Below, piece by piece: positions 40,601 through 48,359 of a stretch of DNA of 64,000 bases. This stretch comes from Komagataella phaffii GS115 (Eukaryota; Ascomycota; Pichiomycetes; Pichiales; Pichiaceae). Position 1 is the first letter of the stretch; the number at the start of each line of letters is the position of its first letter. Both the position numbers and the translations under genes were made by a program. A model generated the notes under the pieces. It searched no databases and had not been told where the DNA came from. It worked only from the letters and a program-made list of their open reading frames with translations. The stretch lies in assembly GCF_000027005.1 (NCBI RefSeq), contig NC_012964.1, forward strand, positions 1,860,001 to 1,924,000, in the 5' to 3' direction.

Positions 40601-41597
40601 GAAAGTGTTGGAAAAATACGCCGATTATCTTCATGGAACCCAGGAGTTTGTCGATGCTGCTATCACATATGAGATGTTGGGAGACAAAGATTCCGCTTTG
40701 GAAGATTATATTCTGGCCAAAAGATGGCAGGAAGCCTTGAGTATCGCTACTACACATGTGGAAGCCCAACCCCAGCTTAAAGATATTTGTGAAAGGCTGA
40801 TTGCTGGACTGAATGATATGCATGATTATTCCAGCTCAGCAGAAATTGAGCTAAAGTACTTGAATAACGTGGAGGAAAGTCTAAGGCTATTTGGCAAAGA
40901 TTATCAGTTTGATCGAGCCATCTTGACCTGTGTAGATTTGAAAAGACCTGAATTGATAGAAAGTATAATCGATCCTAGCATCAGAGAAGGATTTGGAATA
41001 GTTGCAGAATTGCTGGCCGATTGCAAAGGTCAAGTTAACTCCCAACTGAATAGATTAAGAGAACTGAGAGCCAAAAAACAGGAAGATCCCTATGCTTTTT
41101 ACGGTGATACCATGGAGCAAGACACTCCTGATAATGTGTCCATTGCAGCATCAGAAACATCGACTAAGGAATCATTTTTCACTAGGTACACAGGAAAGAC
41201 TGCAGGAACAGCCAAAACTGGAGCCTCAAGGAAAACAGCCAAAAACAGGAGGCGAGAGGAGCGAAAGAAGGCCAGAGGTAAGAAAGGTACTATTTATGAA
41301 GAAGAGTATTTGGTCAAATCTGTTGGCAGACTTATTGAACGACTGGAGAATACCGAAGCTGAAGCAGTACGGCTTATTGAGGCTCTAATTAGAAGAAACA
41401 TGAGAGAGCAGGCTTACCAAATACAGAAGCAGTTTGTGGAAGTGTTAAACTTGCTAAAGGCTAACATTCAAGAAATTTACGACATCAAAGAAAAGGACAG
41501 AGAAAGGGTGGATGATAACGGTATGGTTTACTATGTGCCCGAGATTCCGGTTCCAACTATCCGAGACTTTCCCGAAAAGCTTGTATTGAAATTCTAG
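37689..41597 (+). CDS. IKI3: Elongator complex subunit Elp1 (Iki3)
   Basis: Elp1 is the scaffold of Elongator, which adds carboxymethyl groups to wobble uridines of tRNA. The ATG at 37689 (MRNLVVLNKGE) gives 1302 residues; the frame's earlier start is GTG. The first half shows WD-like propellers (for example SCWSPDQETLALLTKEQNLI), and IKISWRGDCEYFSI matches the family. The second half is a TPR-like helical region (LNLYHYDNEKSRKVLEKYADY, AITYEMLGDKDSALEDYILA). Near residues 1180-1200 is a strongly basic stretch with RREERKKARGKKGTIYEEEY, equal to the tRNA-binding tail of yeast Elp1. The length matches the family. No break is visible. Confidence 0.96.
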   Translation: MRNLVVLNKGEIVVESRTYPELRVLDSVFDSISDTITVALGKNESGIIEVHQFMKDGQVLVLASFSIDPNDKLLSFEHFGDSSQLVFVFELGDIVTATYDITRPDSDTTLVEIVGSIDCGIATSCWSPDQETLALLTKEQNLILLSRLFEPIAERFLDPNDVKQNTQVSVGWGKKETQFKGKGARALEREKESLKHAGLENTDELRDPTLGTYQSGGLSPFDSQSIKISWRGDCEYFSITSIVEVENNNRRVIRVYSRNGQLDSCSEPIDGLEGNLSWKPQGSLIASTQRRHDEDILETVLDLVFFERNGLRHGEFGSRLPPNSKIIDLAWSCNSEILAFQLENSIQLWTSKNYHWYLKQELFLSSSATIEVFQFHPEKPLRLMIASSHSLEIVDLAFNTKNGPNISGFDVGMSLVVDGTTCMITPLSIANVPPPVAFRDFDVLEPILDLAVSKSNTRFATLTANYTFIHEAADLRAAPKEMSLINKTTYCSFDEQARQIAVIGTDHVAILVDSLDGLSRIVIFSIEDISSPEIVGITETMNKVVLLKPRSDFSVLTYETIDGTVYEVEMSNLAETKPIVTFPQLCFDYEVSIRNPELWADEVSSVCFGISSNGKLYGNDVLISPAVTSIKITESLLVFTTAQHQLKFVHLMNKFETANDIEDDDERTRMIERGSLLVSVIPSRASVVLQAPRGNLETIYPRIMVLTGVRKDIKALRYKEAFSTCRTHRIDLDILHDYDPQLFFDNLELFVNELSSVEYLDLFLSCLHEEDVSETKYKETLNLTSKVENLTLEHSQPPVGSKVNRICEGILTVLLRPEYSKKYWQSILTAYACQNPPNLEDALRLIGSFTEESEIEKSVQHLCFLQDVNKIYNIALSLYDIPLTLMVAQQSQKDPKEYLPFLQNLHVQPQLRKEFLINDHLKNYEKALRSLSKISAEEQQDIEEEIIDYIVSKKLFQYALNLYHYDNEKSRKVLEKYADYLHGTQEFVDAAITYEMLGDKDSALEDYILAKRWQEALSIATTHVEAQPQLKDICERLIAGLNDMHDYSSSAEIELKYLNNVEESLRLFGKDYQFDRAILTCVDLKRPELIESIIDPSIREGFGIVAELLADCKGQVNSQLNRLRELRAKKQEDPYAFYGDTMEQDTPDNVSIAASETSTKESFFTRYTGKTAGTAKTGASRKTAKNRRREERKKARGKKGTIYEEEYLVKSVGRLIERLENTEAEAVRLIEALIRRNMREQAYQIQKQFVEVLNLLKANIQEIYDIKEKDRERVDDNGMVYYVPEIPVPTIRDFPEKLVLKF

Positions 41598-41850
41598 ACG
41601 CACGTTCTAGAGTTGCGTTCCATGGTTTTTGAGAGAATCTGTGGCTAACTGTATTTTTAAATAGTTTTTGAGTTGGATAGGTAAATTTTTCAACAGAAAT
41701 GGTAGCTGAATGCAGGGATCCATCATAATCATTAAAGGTATTACGTAATTGTTTTCCGATGAACAACCATTCGACTTCATTTCTCTGATTACTTGCCAGA
41801 TCGACGAGATTGTCAGCACGATGGAGACCAGGATTCAAATCTGGAATCAT
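41557..41850 (-). CDS. Possible small hypothetical protein antisense to the ELP1 end
   Basis: A 97-codon frame with its own ATG at 41850 and an in-frame stop just upstream fills half of the 574-bp gap after ELP1 and overlaps the ELP1 3' end by 41 bp. The peptide (for example VDLASNQRNEVEWLFIGKQL) has a normal composition but I recognise no domain. It may be a chance frame. Nothing besides its length supports it. Confidence 0.2.
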   Translation of the reverse strand: MIPDLNPGLHRADNLVDLASNQRNEVEWLFIGKQLRNTFNDYDGSLHSATISVEKFTYPTQKLFKNTVSHRFSQKPWNATLERASRISIQAFRESLG

Positions 41851-42171
41851 CAGAAGCAGCCTGCTTCAAGCTGATTGAAGAATATAATGGTGTCTGGATT
41901 GGACCCTGGGAGAAGATCATACTCTTAACTACTCTTGAGATATCCAATAATAAGCCACGTATCCTTCATTATGTATCTATTATCTTTTAATAGTCGCTAT
42001 TACCCTTCGATCCTAATTTCTGACTCTTTTTCAAACTTCAGCTTTCAACATTCACCCCTAACACTCTCCTTAACTTTCTTGATTATCTAATCCATTCTCA
42101 GAATAATCCAGCATATGCGTATTATCATATATGTAAAGTGATTTTCGCTGGCTGATTCGTTCCACTCACTA

Positions 42172-42467
42172 ATGTGTATTCCAGTTATTTTTGGATGTAA
42201 GTAGCAACGATCCCTTACACGGCAAATACTAACGAAGCAGTCGACGATTACGATGGAAAGATGTCAGACCTAGAAGGGCATCACTACTATTGTTCCAGGT
42301 GCCACAATGTTTCTATGGAGGCCATTAAGCATCGAAAGTTCTTCTCCTTATTTTGGATCCCTGTAGTGCCAATTCACCTGAACAAACGGTTAAAGTGTTC
42401 AATCTGTGGGGCATATAGGGATCTTCCAAAGGAGGAGGTAAAAAGAATGATAGCGGAGAAGGTTTAG
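42172..42467 (+). CDS. Small zinc-ribbon protein with a 44-nt intron (tandem copy A)
   Basis: Exon 1 (42172-42196) encodes MCIPVIFG plus one base. The intron (42197-42240) starts with GTAAGT, has a perfect TACTAAC branch site at 42227-42233 and ends in GCAG. Exon 2 (42241-42467) completes an 83-residue protein. Splicing keeps the frame and yields FGFDDYDGK, which aligns with FGFPEFDSN of the neighbour at 42718, so the intron is well supported. The body carries two CxxC pairs (CSRC and CSIC) about 35 residues apart around FFSLFWIPVVPIHL, the pattern of the fungal zinc_ribbon_15 type. Both genes also begin with MCIP. The function is unknown. An unspliced start at ATG 42261 is possible but would lose the conserved N-terminus. 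Confidence 0.75.
42197..42240 (+). other. Spliceosomal intron in zinc-ribbon gene A
   Basis: The 5' site is GTAAGT, the branch site is TACTAAC at 42227-42233, and the 3' site is GCAG ending at 42240. At 44 nt it is short, with only 7 nt from the end of the branch motif to the end of the intron. It interrupts a codon after its first base. Confidence 0.75.
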
Positions 42468-42717
42468 CTATATACTAATGAACTATGTCAAGGGGCTTAC
42501 CAATACTTTGTAGAGATGCCTGGATAATGTTAGAACTTGGAAAAACAAAAACCTGGAGAACCTCATCAAGTATTCGAGCCAGAAGCAAAGAACCAGCAAA
42601 AACGCAGCTTGCTGTTCAACTTTTACTCTTCCCATAATCTTTCTCCTATTTGTTCTTGCCCAATCAAGAATTGGACGCTTATTCGTATTTTTATTAGTTT
42701 TGAGGAGTAGTAAGACA

Positions 42718-42993
42718 ATGTGTATTCCAGGAGTTCCTATTCCAGGTCCAGTTATGTTCTTCATATTCGGGTTTCCCGAGTTTGACAGCAACATAAAGAA
42801 ATATGAAGGTGTCAAGCTCCATTGCGATAGATGCAATAACGATTCCATGGAGGCTATACGTCATAGAAGGTTTTTTTCCATGTTTTGGATCCCGTTTCTG
42901 CCGTTACATTTCAGCAAGAGAATAAAATGCACCATCTGCGGGTCGTTTAGAGATGTCTCCAAAAGTGAGATTGATCAACTGTTCAAGCGTTAA
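42718..42993 (+). CDS. Small zinc-ribbon protein (tandem copy B)
   Basis: The ATG at 42718 gives 91 residues starting MCIPGVPIPGPVMFFIFGF. The two CxxC pairs (CDRC and CTIC) flank SMEAIRHRRFFSMFWIPFLP, close to copy A (SMEAIKHRKFFSLFWIPVVP). A hydrophobic N-terminal stretch of about 20 residues, longer than in copy A, could insert into a membrane. It has no intron at the position where copy A has one. The 250-bp spacing and same orientation point to a tandem duplication, followed by divergence. I know the domain type (fungal zinc_ribbon_15) but no function. Confidence 0.75.
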   Translation: MCIPGVPIPGPVMFFIFGFPEFDSNIKKYEGVKLHCDRCNNDSMEAIRHRRFFSMFWIPFLPLHFSKRIKCTICGSFRDVSKSEIDQLFKR

Positions 42994-43205
42994 TTACCAG
43001 TATCAAGAATAAACACTGCATGTTCGAGGTTTCCCCACCTATGAGAGGATGTGGTCATTGGAATAAATGAGAATGGTGGTGCTGGTACGCAGATTATTTA
43101 TCTGTATCCGCCCATGAACCCCAGTAGGTTTGACGCAATTTTCGCTAAGTAACCAGCTTCAGCTTGCTCCAAATCTCAGGATTATTATTCACAACTTATT
43201 CTGTT

Positions 43206-43574
43206 ATGACGCCCCAAAAACGGCAATTGGACGACGAGGTCAACGAAACCAAGATTGATTTGGGTAAGAAGAAACAGGTCACTGTGCGCAACTTTAAAGG
43301 AGTTAAACTGGTGGATATCAGAGAGTTCTATACTACTTCAGAAGGGGAACTAAGACCAGGAAAGAAAGGCATATCTCTGACTGAAGAGACCTGGAAAACT
43401 CTCGTCGATAACATTGGGAAAATTCAATCTGCTCTGGACCTGTTGGATGGTGAAAAACCGGGTGAGGATGACTCAAAGAAAAAGACAAAGGTGAAAGGAA
43501 ACTCCATAGTTACATCGGAAGATGATGCCGAAATTGAAGCCCAAATTAAGCAAGAAATTGAAGACAAGCAATAG
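43206..43574 (+). CDS. SUB1: Transcriptional co-activator Sub1 (PC4 family)
   Basis: Sub1 binds single-stranded DNA and assists RNA polymerase II initiation, elongation and mRNA 3'-end formation. The ATG at 43206 gives 122 residues; the open frame upstream of it is not conserved. The PC4 DNA-binding domain spans about residues 22-70 (KQVTVRNFKGVKLVDIREFY, then GELRPGKKGISLTEETWKTL). The C-terminal part is rich in Lys and Asp/Glu, as in other fungal Sub1 proteins, but it is shorter than S. cerevisiae Sub1 (292 residues). MNR2 follows on the same strand after 202 bp. Confidence 0.93.
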   Translation: MTPQKRQLDDEVNETKIDLGKKKQVTVRNFKGVKLVDIREFYTTSEGELRPGKKGISLTEETWKTLVDNIGKIQSALDLLDGEKPGEDDSKKKTKVKGNSIVTSEDDAEIEAQIKQEIEDKQ

Positions 43575-43776
43575 TTTACTGTTATAGTAATAAAATGATG
43601 GTTAGCATCACACTTACCTGGAGTCGTCTAGGAATCGCTTTTATCGCCGCCTGGTCGTTTGTTGATTGAAGTCAGTTGCTTCTTCTAAGCAGGCAAAAGA
43701 GATCACTCGCGCGATGATTTCTCTTATCAACTAAATCGACCAATATTGCTTGCAGTTTTCTTATTAGCTCTAGCCA

Positions 43777-46224
43777 ATGTCCAAACACGATGATTCAGGC
43801 TCCGAAAGGGATGCCTTAATCAGGGAAGACGAAGTAGTGGATGCGATGGGCATGGTACACGATGACTCTTCGCAGCCGCAAAGTCACTTGGCAGATTACG
43901 TTGTTGACCATACCATTCATAAACACCAAAGGCGCAAGAAATCACTTGCACGGCGGTATAGCATGGGACCTAATCGTCCATCAACCGCTCGCACACAGTC
44001 GGCTTCCTCAAGTGGGTCTCCTAGTCAAACTACTAGGCCCAGTTTTGCAGAAAAATGGGTAAAAAGACACTCCGTAGCAAGCATCCCCCCACCCCAGTTC
44101 CACCACGAAAGACAGAACTATGGATCAGTTGCCGGTATTGACGCTAACGGCAGTGCTAGGATTGATCTGGATTTACTGAACACTAGAAAGGAGTCGCACA
44201 ACTCAATATTTGAAGAAAGTGATGAGCCATTTGAGTTCAGTGATTCTAATCCTTCCTCTCGAAGATCTTCTACTGGATCATCTTTGAATGACGTTTGCTT
44301 CCCGGTAGAAGCTTTGGATGAGCAAGGTCAGCAAAAAGTTTGGCCGGATATCCAGGTGTTGGAAGACTTTGCCAAAGAGGAGTCACTAACTGATATAAAC
44401 GCAAACGAGGAACAGAGTTTCAAGGCTCCTGATAATACTGATGTTGGATTTCAATATCCTATAGTTACATCGATCGATACGGGTGCTGTACCTTCCCCGC
44501 AACTGCTTCGAAGATTGGGATCGTCTCGTGTTGATGAAACGGAACCTATCAATGGAAGGCTGAGACCCCCCAAAGTGAATCCCTGGAAACAACGCAAGTC
44601 AAGTACCTCTCTACAAAATTTTCCCCATAAAGACTCTCGGGTTCTATTTGAACAATACAGATTCACGTACTTTCGGGAAGATTTGGAATCAACAGTCCAT
44701 TCTTTATCGATCTCTGGTTTGGTTCAGGAGGAGAACATGTCTTTTGATGGCTTATTCAATTCTGCAACTTATATGAAGAAATTTCGGGCCGCTAATTCCA
44801 AGCCACCATCAGTGAATAACCTCAATATCTCAAAGTCTGCGACTCCAATCCCAAATAGTGATTCTGGTGCCGATGCAGATACCGATAGCAGAATCATTCC
44901 CTTCTGGCTGGATGTTCTTAATCCGACCGAAGAGGAAATGAAGGTGATTTCCAAAGCATTCGGTATTCATCCTCTAACAACAGAAGACATATTTCTTGGT
45001 GAAACAAGAGAGAAGGTTGAATTATTCAAAGAGTATTATTTTGTCTGTTTTAGATCCTTTGACATTGTTCAGGAACGTTATAAGAGGCGTAAAGCAGCTG
45101 CAAACTCCAAGATTTCCCGTCCTAGAAGTTATAATGAAGTTAGTGAAGAGAACACGGGCGTCGCTGGAGTAATCAATAGACTATTTCACAAGAATCATGG
45201 CTACGTGGAATTGGCGGACAACAGATCAATTGTTTCTGAGAGTACGAGTTCATTATCATCTACCAATACCAATATCAGTTACAGAACCAAAAAGATAAAA
45301 GAACGTAAAAACAAACAAAAAGGAGGTTACCGACATAAACCCAAAGAAGGAGAACTCGAACCACTAAACATGTATATCTGTGTTTTCAAAGATGCAGTAA
45401 TTAGCTTCCATTTTGCAGCTACCCCACACCCTGTCAACGTCAGAAGACGAGCCCGTTTATTGAGAGATTACCTGACCGTAACATCAGATTGGATTAGTTA
45501 CGCCTTGATCGATGACATCACCGATGCCTTCGCTCCAATGATTGAGAGCATTGAGGATGAGGTCAATGAGATAGAAGATGCTATTCTTTCGCTGCATTCC
45601 TTGATCAATGACAGTTCTTCCTCGGACGAAGATGATTCTGATCTTGAAAACCTCACCTCCAGATCAGAGACAAAGACTTTATCTTCAAAGCTGTCAGGTT
45701 CTTCTAACTCTACTAGCTCTAATATAGTGGGGTGGAAGCGCAAGGGTGATATGTTGCGGAGAATTGGAGAGTGTCGTAAAAGAGTCATGTCACTGCTGCG
45801 ACTTTTGGGAAGTAAAGCCGATGTAATCAAGGGGTTTGCTAAGAGATGCAACGAGAAGTGGGATGTTGCTCCCAGATCCGAAATTGGAATGTACTTAGGA
45901 GATATCCAAGATCATATTGTTACTATGGTCCAAGCTTTGAATCACTACGAGAAGTTACTAGCAAGATCACACTCGAACTACTTGGCTCAAATCAACATCG
46001 ATATGACCAAAGTGAACAATGACATGAACGATGTGTTGGGAAAAATTACCATCCTAGGTACTGTTGTCCTTCCAATGAATATAGTTACTGGTTTGTGGGG
46101 AATGAATTGTATTGTTCCCGGTCAGGATTATGATGGACTTGCATGGTTTTGGGGAATTACGTTGGGAATGTTTTCATTTGCCACGTGCTTATATCTCTAT
46201 GCTAAGAGGGCTACAGGTATATAG
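43777..46224 (+). CDS. MNR2: CorA-type vacuolar magnesium transporter Mnr2
   Basis: This 815-residue protein belongs to the fungal Alr1/Alr2/Mnr2 branch of CorA Mg2+ channels. It has a long Ser/Arg-rich cytosolic N-terminus (KHQRRKKSLARRYSMG), the soluble CorA domain (IIPFWLDVLNPTEEEMKVIS, HPLTTEDIFLGETREKVELF, YYFVCFRSFD), and a helical stalk. At the C-terminus two membrane segments flank the Gly-Met-Asn selectivity motif at residues 775-777 (LPMNIVTGLWGMN). Loop IVPGQDYDGLAWFWG looks like Mnr2, the vacuolar exporter, and unlike Alr1 (VTGLFGMN). A Ser/Asp-rich insert (NDSSSSDEDDSD) sits in the stalk. Family is certain; Mnr2 over Alr1 rests on that loop. Confidence 0.85.
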   Translation: MSKHDDSGSERDALIREDEVVDAMGMVHDDSSQPQSHLADYVVDHTIHKHQRRKKSLARRYSMGPNRPSTARTQSASSSGSPSQTTRPSFAEKWVKRHSVASIPPPQFHHERQNYGSVAGIDANGSARIDLDLLNTRKESHNSIFEESDEPFEFSDSNPSSRRSSTGSSLNDVCFPVEALDEQGQQKVWPDIQVLEDFAKEESLTDINANEEQSFKAPDNTDVGFQYPIVTSIDTGAVPSPQLLRRLGSSRVDETEPINGRLRPPKVNPWKQRKSSTSLQNFPHKDSRVLFEQYRFTYFREDLESTVHSLSISGLVQEENMSFDGLFNSATYMKKFRAANSKPPSVNNLNISKSATPIPNSDSGADADTDSRIIPFWLDVLNPTEEEMKVISKAFGIHPLTTEDIFLGETREKVELFKEYYFVCFRSFDIVQERYKRRKAAANSKISRPRSYNEVSEENTGVAGVINRLFHKNHGYVELADNRSIVSESTSSLSSTNTNISYRTKKIKERKNKQKGGYRHKPKEGELEPLNMYICVFKDAVISFHFAATPHPVNVRRRARLLRDYLTVTSDWISYALIDDITDAFAPMIESIEDEVNEIEDAILSLHSLINDSSSSDEDDSDLENLTSRSETKTLSSKLSGSSNSTSSNIVGWKRKGDMLRRIGECRKRVMSLLRLLGSKADVIKGFAKRCNEKWDVAPRSEIGMYLGDIQDHIVTMVQALNHYEKLLARSHSNYLAQINIDMTKVNNDMNDVLGKITILGTVVLPMNIVTGLWGMNCIVPGQDYDGLAWFWGITLGMFSFATCLYLYAKRATGI

Positions 46225-46281
46225 TTTGTTCGTCGTTGTGCTTAGATTTTCTTCACCACCTTTTGTAATGTAATATATACC

Positions 46282-48120
46282 TCATTGAAGGTCTGTCAAG
46301 TAGTTGCTTGGTGCAAGTCCGACGTCTCCTGTTCGAAGTAATTCAACCATCCACCATCCATCTGGCTGCATGTTCAATACCAGCATGATATCCTTCTTTT
46401 GGAAAGAAACCTCCCCGGCAACATCGGCACGATAACTGTAAAGAGCCCGGGAGTACTTGAGTACCTGATGACCAGAACTAGAAATCTCAGGCAATCCATT
46501 GACTCCTATAAACTGGTTCAGAGTTGTAGCAGACTTCGATCTACGATAAGATGGTCTCTTTTCCAACGGGGTTTGTGACTTGATTGAATGTGAATCAAGA
46601 TGCATTGACATCGGCCTACTCGTATTTGAGCTTTTTCCCAATGACTGTCTCAGTTTATTCATGTCACCATTTCCTCCCAGATTTAGATCTTCCAAGTACG
46701 ACTTTAAAAGGTCCTGCTGTAACTGAGGTGGACCTTTTTGGGAATTCTCAGCAAGAGGCTTGGTTTGTTTGGAATGATCATATTGAGGGAATTGGTGTGA
46801 ATATTGATGTGAAGAGTTCACTGCTGGTGTTTCAGAATGTTTACTATTCTTTTGAGCTTCCAATCGTTGGTACATCAAACGGCTTCTTCTTCTAGTTGGG
46901 GAATTCCAGCTTTTTTGAGAACTCTTGGAGTAAGTGGTTGGTGTGGTACTACTGGAAAAGATCCCGCTCTCGGTGGTTGTGAATTCGGTATTTGGTGGTG
47001 AACTGGAAAGAAGTGTGGGAGACGATGGAGGGTCCAAGCGGACATTTCCTGATAAGCTTAAAGACTCTGGCCGTGTTTTATACTGTTTCATGTTATCATT
47101 ATGGCGGTCTTCAAATGCAGCTCTGTTTTGGTCTTCCAGGGTAGGATCAGATGGGTTTACTATGTTTCGTTTCGAATAACTATCTGATAGAGGTAGAGTA
47201 TCCATTGGATTCAGAATGTTAATATTGGAGGTTGCCAAGATTTTGAGTTCTTCTTCCTGCTCATTATGGTAGAACTCAATAAACCTTGGAGAAGAGTAGA
47301 TTGTTGACCCCGTTGCTTTGAGATCCACAAATTCTTGAATTACTTGTTTCGACTCACATTTTTCAAGAGATACTCTCACATTTTCTGCTGAGGAATCATC
47401 TGAAAGACATGTAGTTGAAATAACGTTTGCAAAAGTCCAGATGTTTGACTTCATGAACTTGATACGTTCTTCTTCCAGTTGTTGTAAAGTAACTGACGCT
47501 AGGCCCCATTCCCTAATCCACATTTCATTCAACTCTGTGAGCTCCTTAACATACTCATAGTACTGGCGTCTATGATGATTAAGGTTGACTTTCAGTTTTG
47601 GAATTTTTGCTTCTAGTTTCTCCAGTTCCCGTCCATCAGCTAGCATTTTCTGAGATTGGTAACCCTGAAGTTTTTGACAGTCTGCAAGATATTTTTTCTT
47701 GGAATGCTCCAGTTTTTGAGTGACAACAGATCGATACTTGCATATTTTTTCCAAATTCAACTCAATTGGCTTCCTTTTGGCGTTCCAGGAAGAGATGAAA
47801 GTTTCCAAGGGCCCAGAAACCTGAGTGGATATCTGGTCAGCCTCGGCCAGATGACTTGCAGCTATTTGTCGGCTCTCTAACGTCAACGTATGGAGGGCAT
47901 CTTTCAACGATCCGAACTCCTCTGAACCTAGGTACTTTTTGCTCAACGATCCAAGCTTACGAGAGTACTCTTCCTCCAACTGGATTTTTTCTTTGTAGTA
48001 ACTGTACAGCTCTTCGCACGATTTTCTGGATTTGTTTAGTTGGTCGATGACAATTTGGCTTCCGTGATCATTTTTGCCCCAAAAGTTATTGGCGTATGTT
48101 CCATCGGTGGGAACGGGCAT
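46282..48120 (-). CDS. HOF1: F-BAR and SH3 protein of the cytokinetic ring (Hof1/Cdc15/Imp2-type)
   Basis: The 612-residue protein has an N-terminal F-BAR domain: FWGKNDHGSQIVIDQLNKS, then SCEELYSYYKEKIQLEEEYS and RKLGSLSKKYL, followed by coiled helices to about residue 260. Then comes a long Ser/Pro-rich unstructured middle. One SH3 domain fills the last 60 residues (ALYSYRADVAGEVSFQKKDI, DGWWMVELLRTGDVGLAPSN, YLTDL). This order, with a single SH3, matches Hof1 of budding yeast and Imp2/Cdc15 of fission yeast, which bend membrane and organise the contractile ring and septum. The F-BAR protein Bzz1 is less likely, as it has two SH3 domains and a different N-terminus. The gene is convergent with MNR2. 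Confidence 0.8.
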   Translation of the reverse strand: MPVPTDGTYANNFWGKNDHGSQIVIDQLNKSRKSCEELYSYYKEKIQLEEEYSRKLGSLSKKYLGSEEFGSLKDALHTLTLESRQIAASHLAEADQISTQVSGPLETFISSWNAKRKPIELNLEKICKYRSVVTQKLEHSKKKYLADCQKLQGYQSQKMLADGRELEKLEAKIPKLKVNLNHHRRQYYEYVKELTELNEMWIREWGLASVTLQQLEEERIKFMKSNIWTFANVISTTCLSDDSSAENVRVSLEKCESKQVIQEFVDLKATGSTIYSSPRFIEFYHNEQEEELKILATSNINILNPMDTLPLSDSYSKRNIVNPSDPTLEDQNRAAFEDRHNDNMKQYKTRPESLSLSGNVRLDPPSSPTLLSSSPPNTEFTTTESGIFSSSTTPTTYSKSSQKSWNSPTRRRSRLMYQRLEAQKNSKHSETPAVNSSHQYSHQFPQYDHSKQTKPLAENSQKGPPQLQQDLLKSYLEDLNLGGNGDMNKLRQSLGKSSNTSRPMSMHLDSHSIKSQTPLEKRPSYRRSKSATTLNQFIGVNGLPEISSSGHQVLKYSRALYSYRADVAGEVSFQKKDIMLVLNMQPDGWWMVELLRTGDVGLAPSNYLTDLQ

Positions 48121-48359
48121 CTTGGGGATTCAAGAACTGAGAAAGCAATTGCAAGAAACAGGAAATACAGAGCTGTGTTTTGAGTCTGTGGGTGGTCCTG
48201 GGAAACTTTGATGGAAACTTCCTATTTGGGGTAAACATAAACACATAAAATAAAACTGTCTCGATTAGGAAAGAAAACTCAACAGGAACATACATTAGTC
48301 CCTACTAACTAAAACACAGCTATTAATCCATTAAACATTAAACCACACACACCCAATCT

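Noticed and set aside
41840..41860. T-arm-like sequence after ELP1
   Set aside because: The base pair next to the loop is A-C instead of the required G-C, and no acceptor stem or A box is present.
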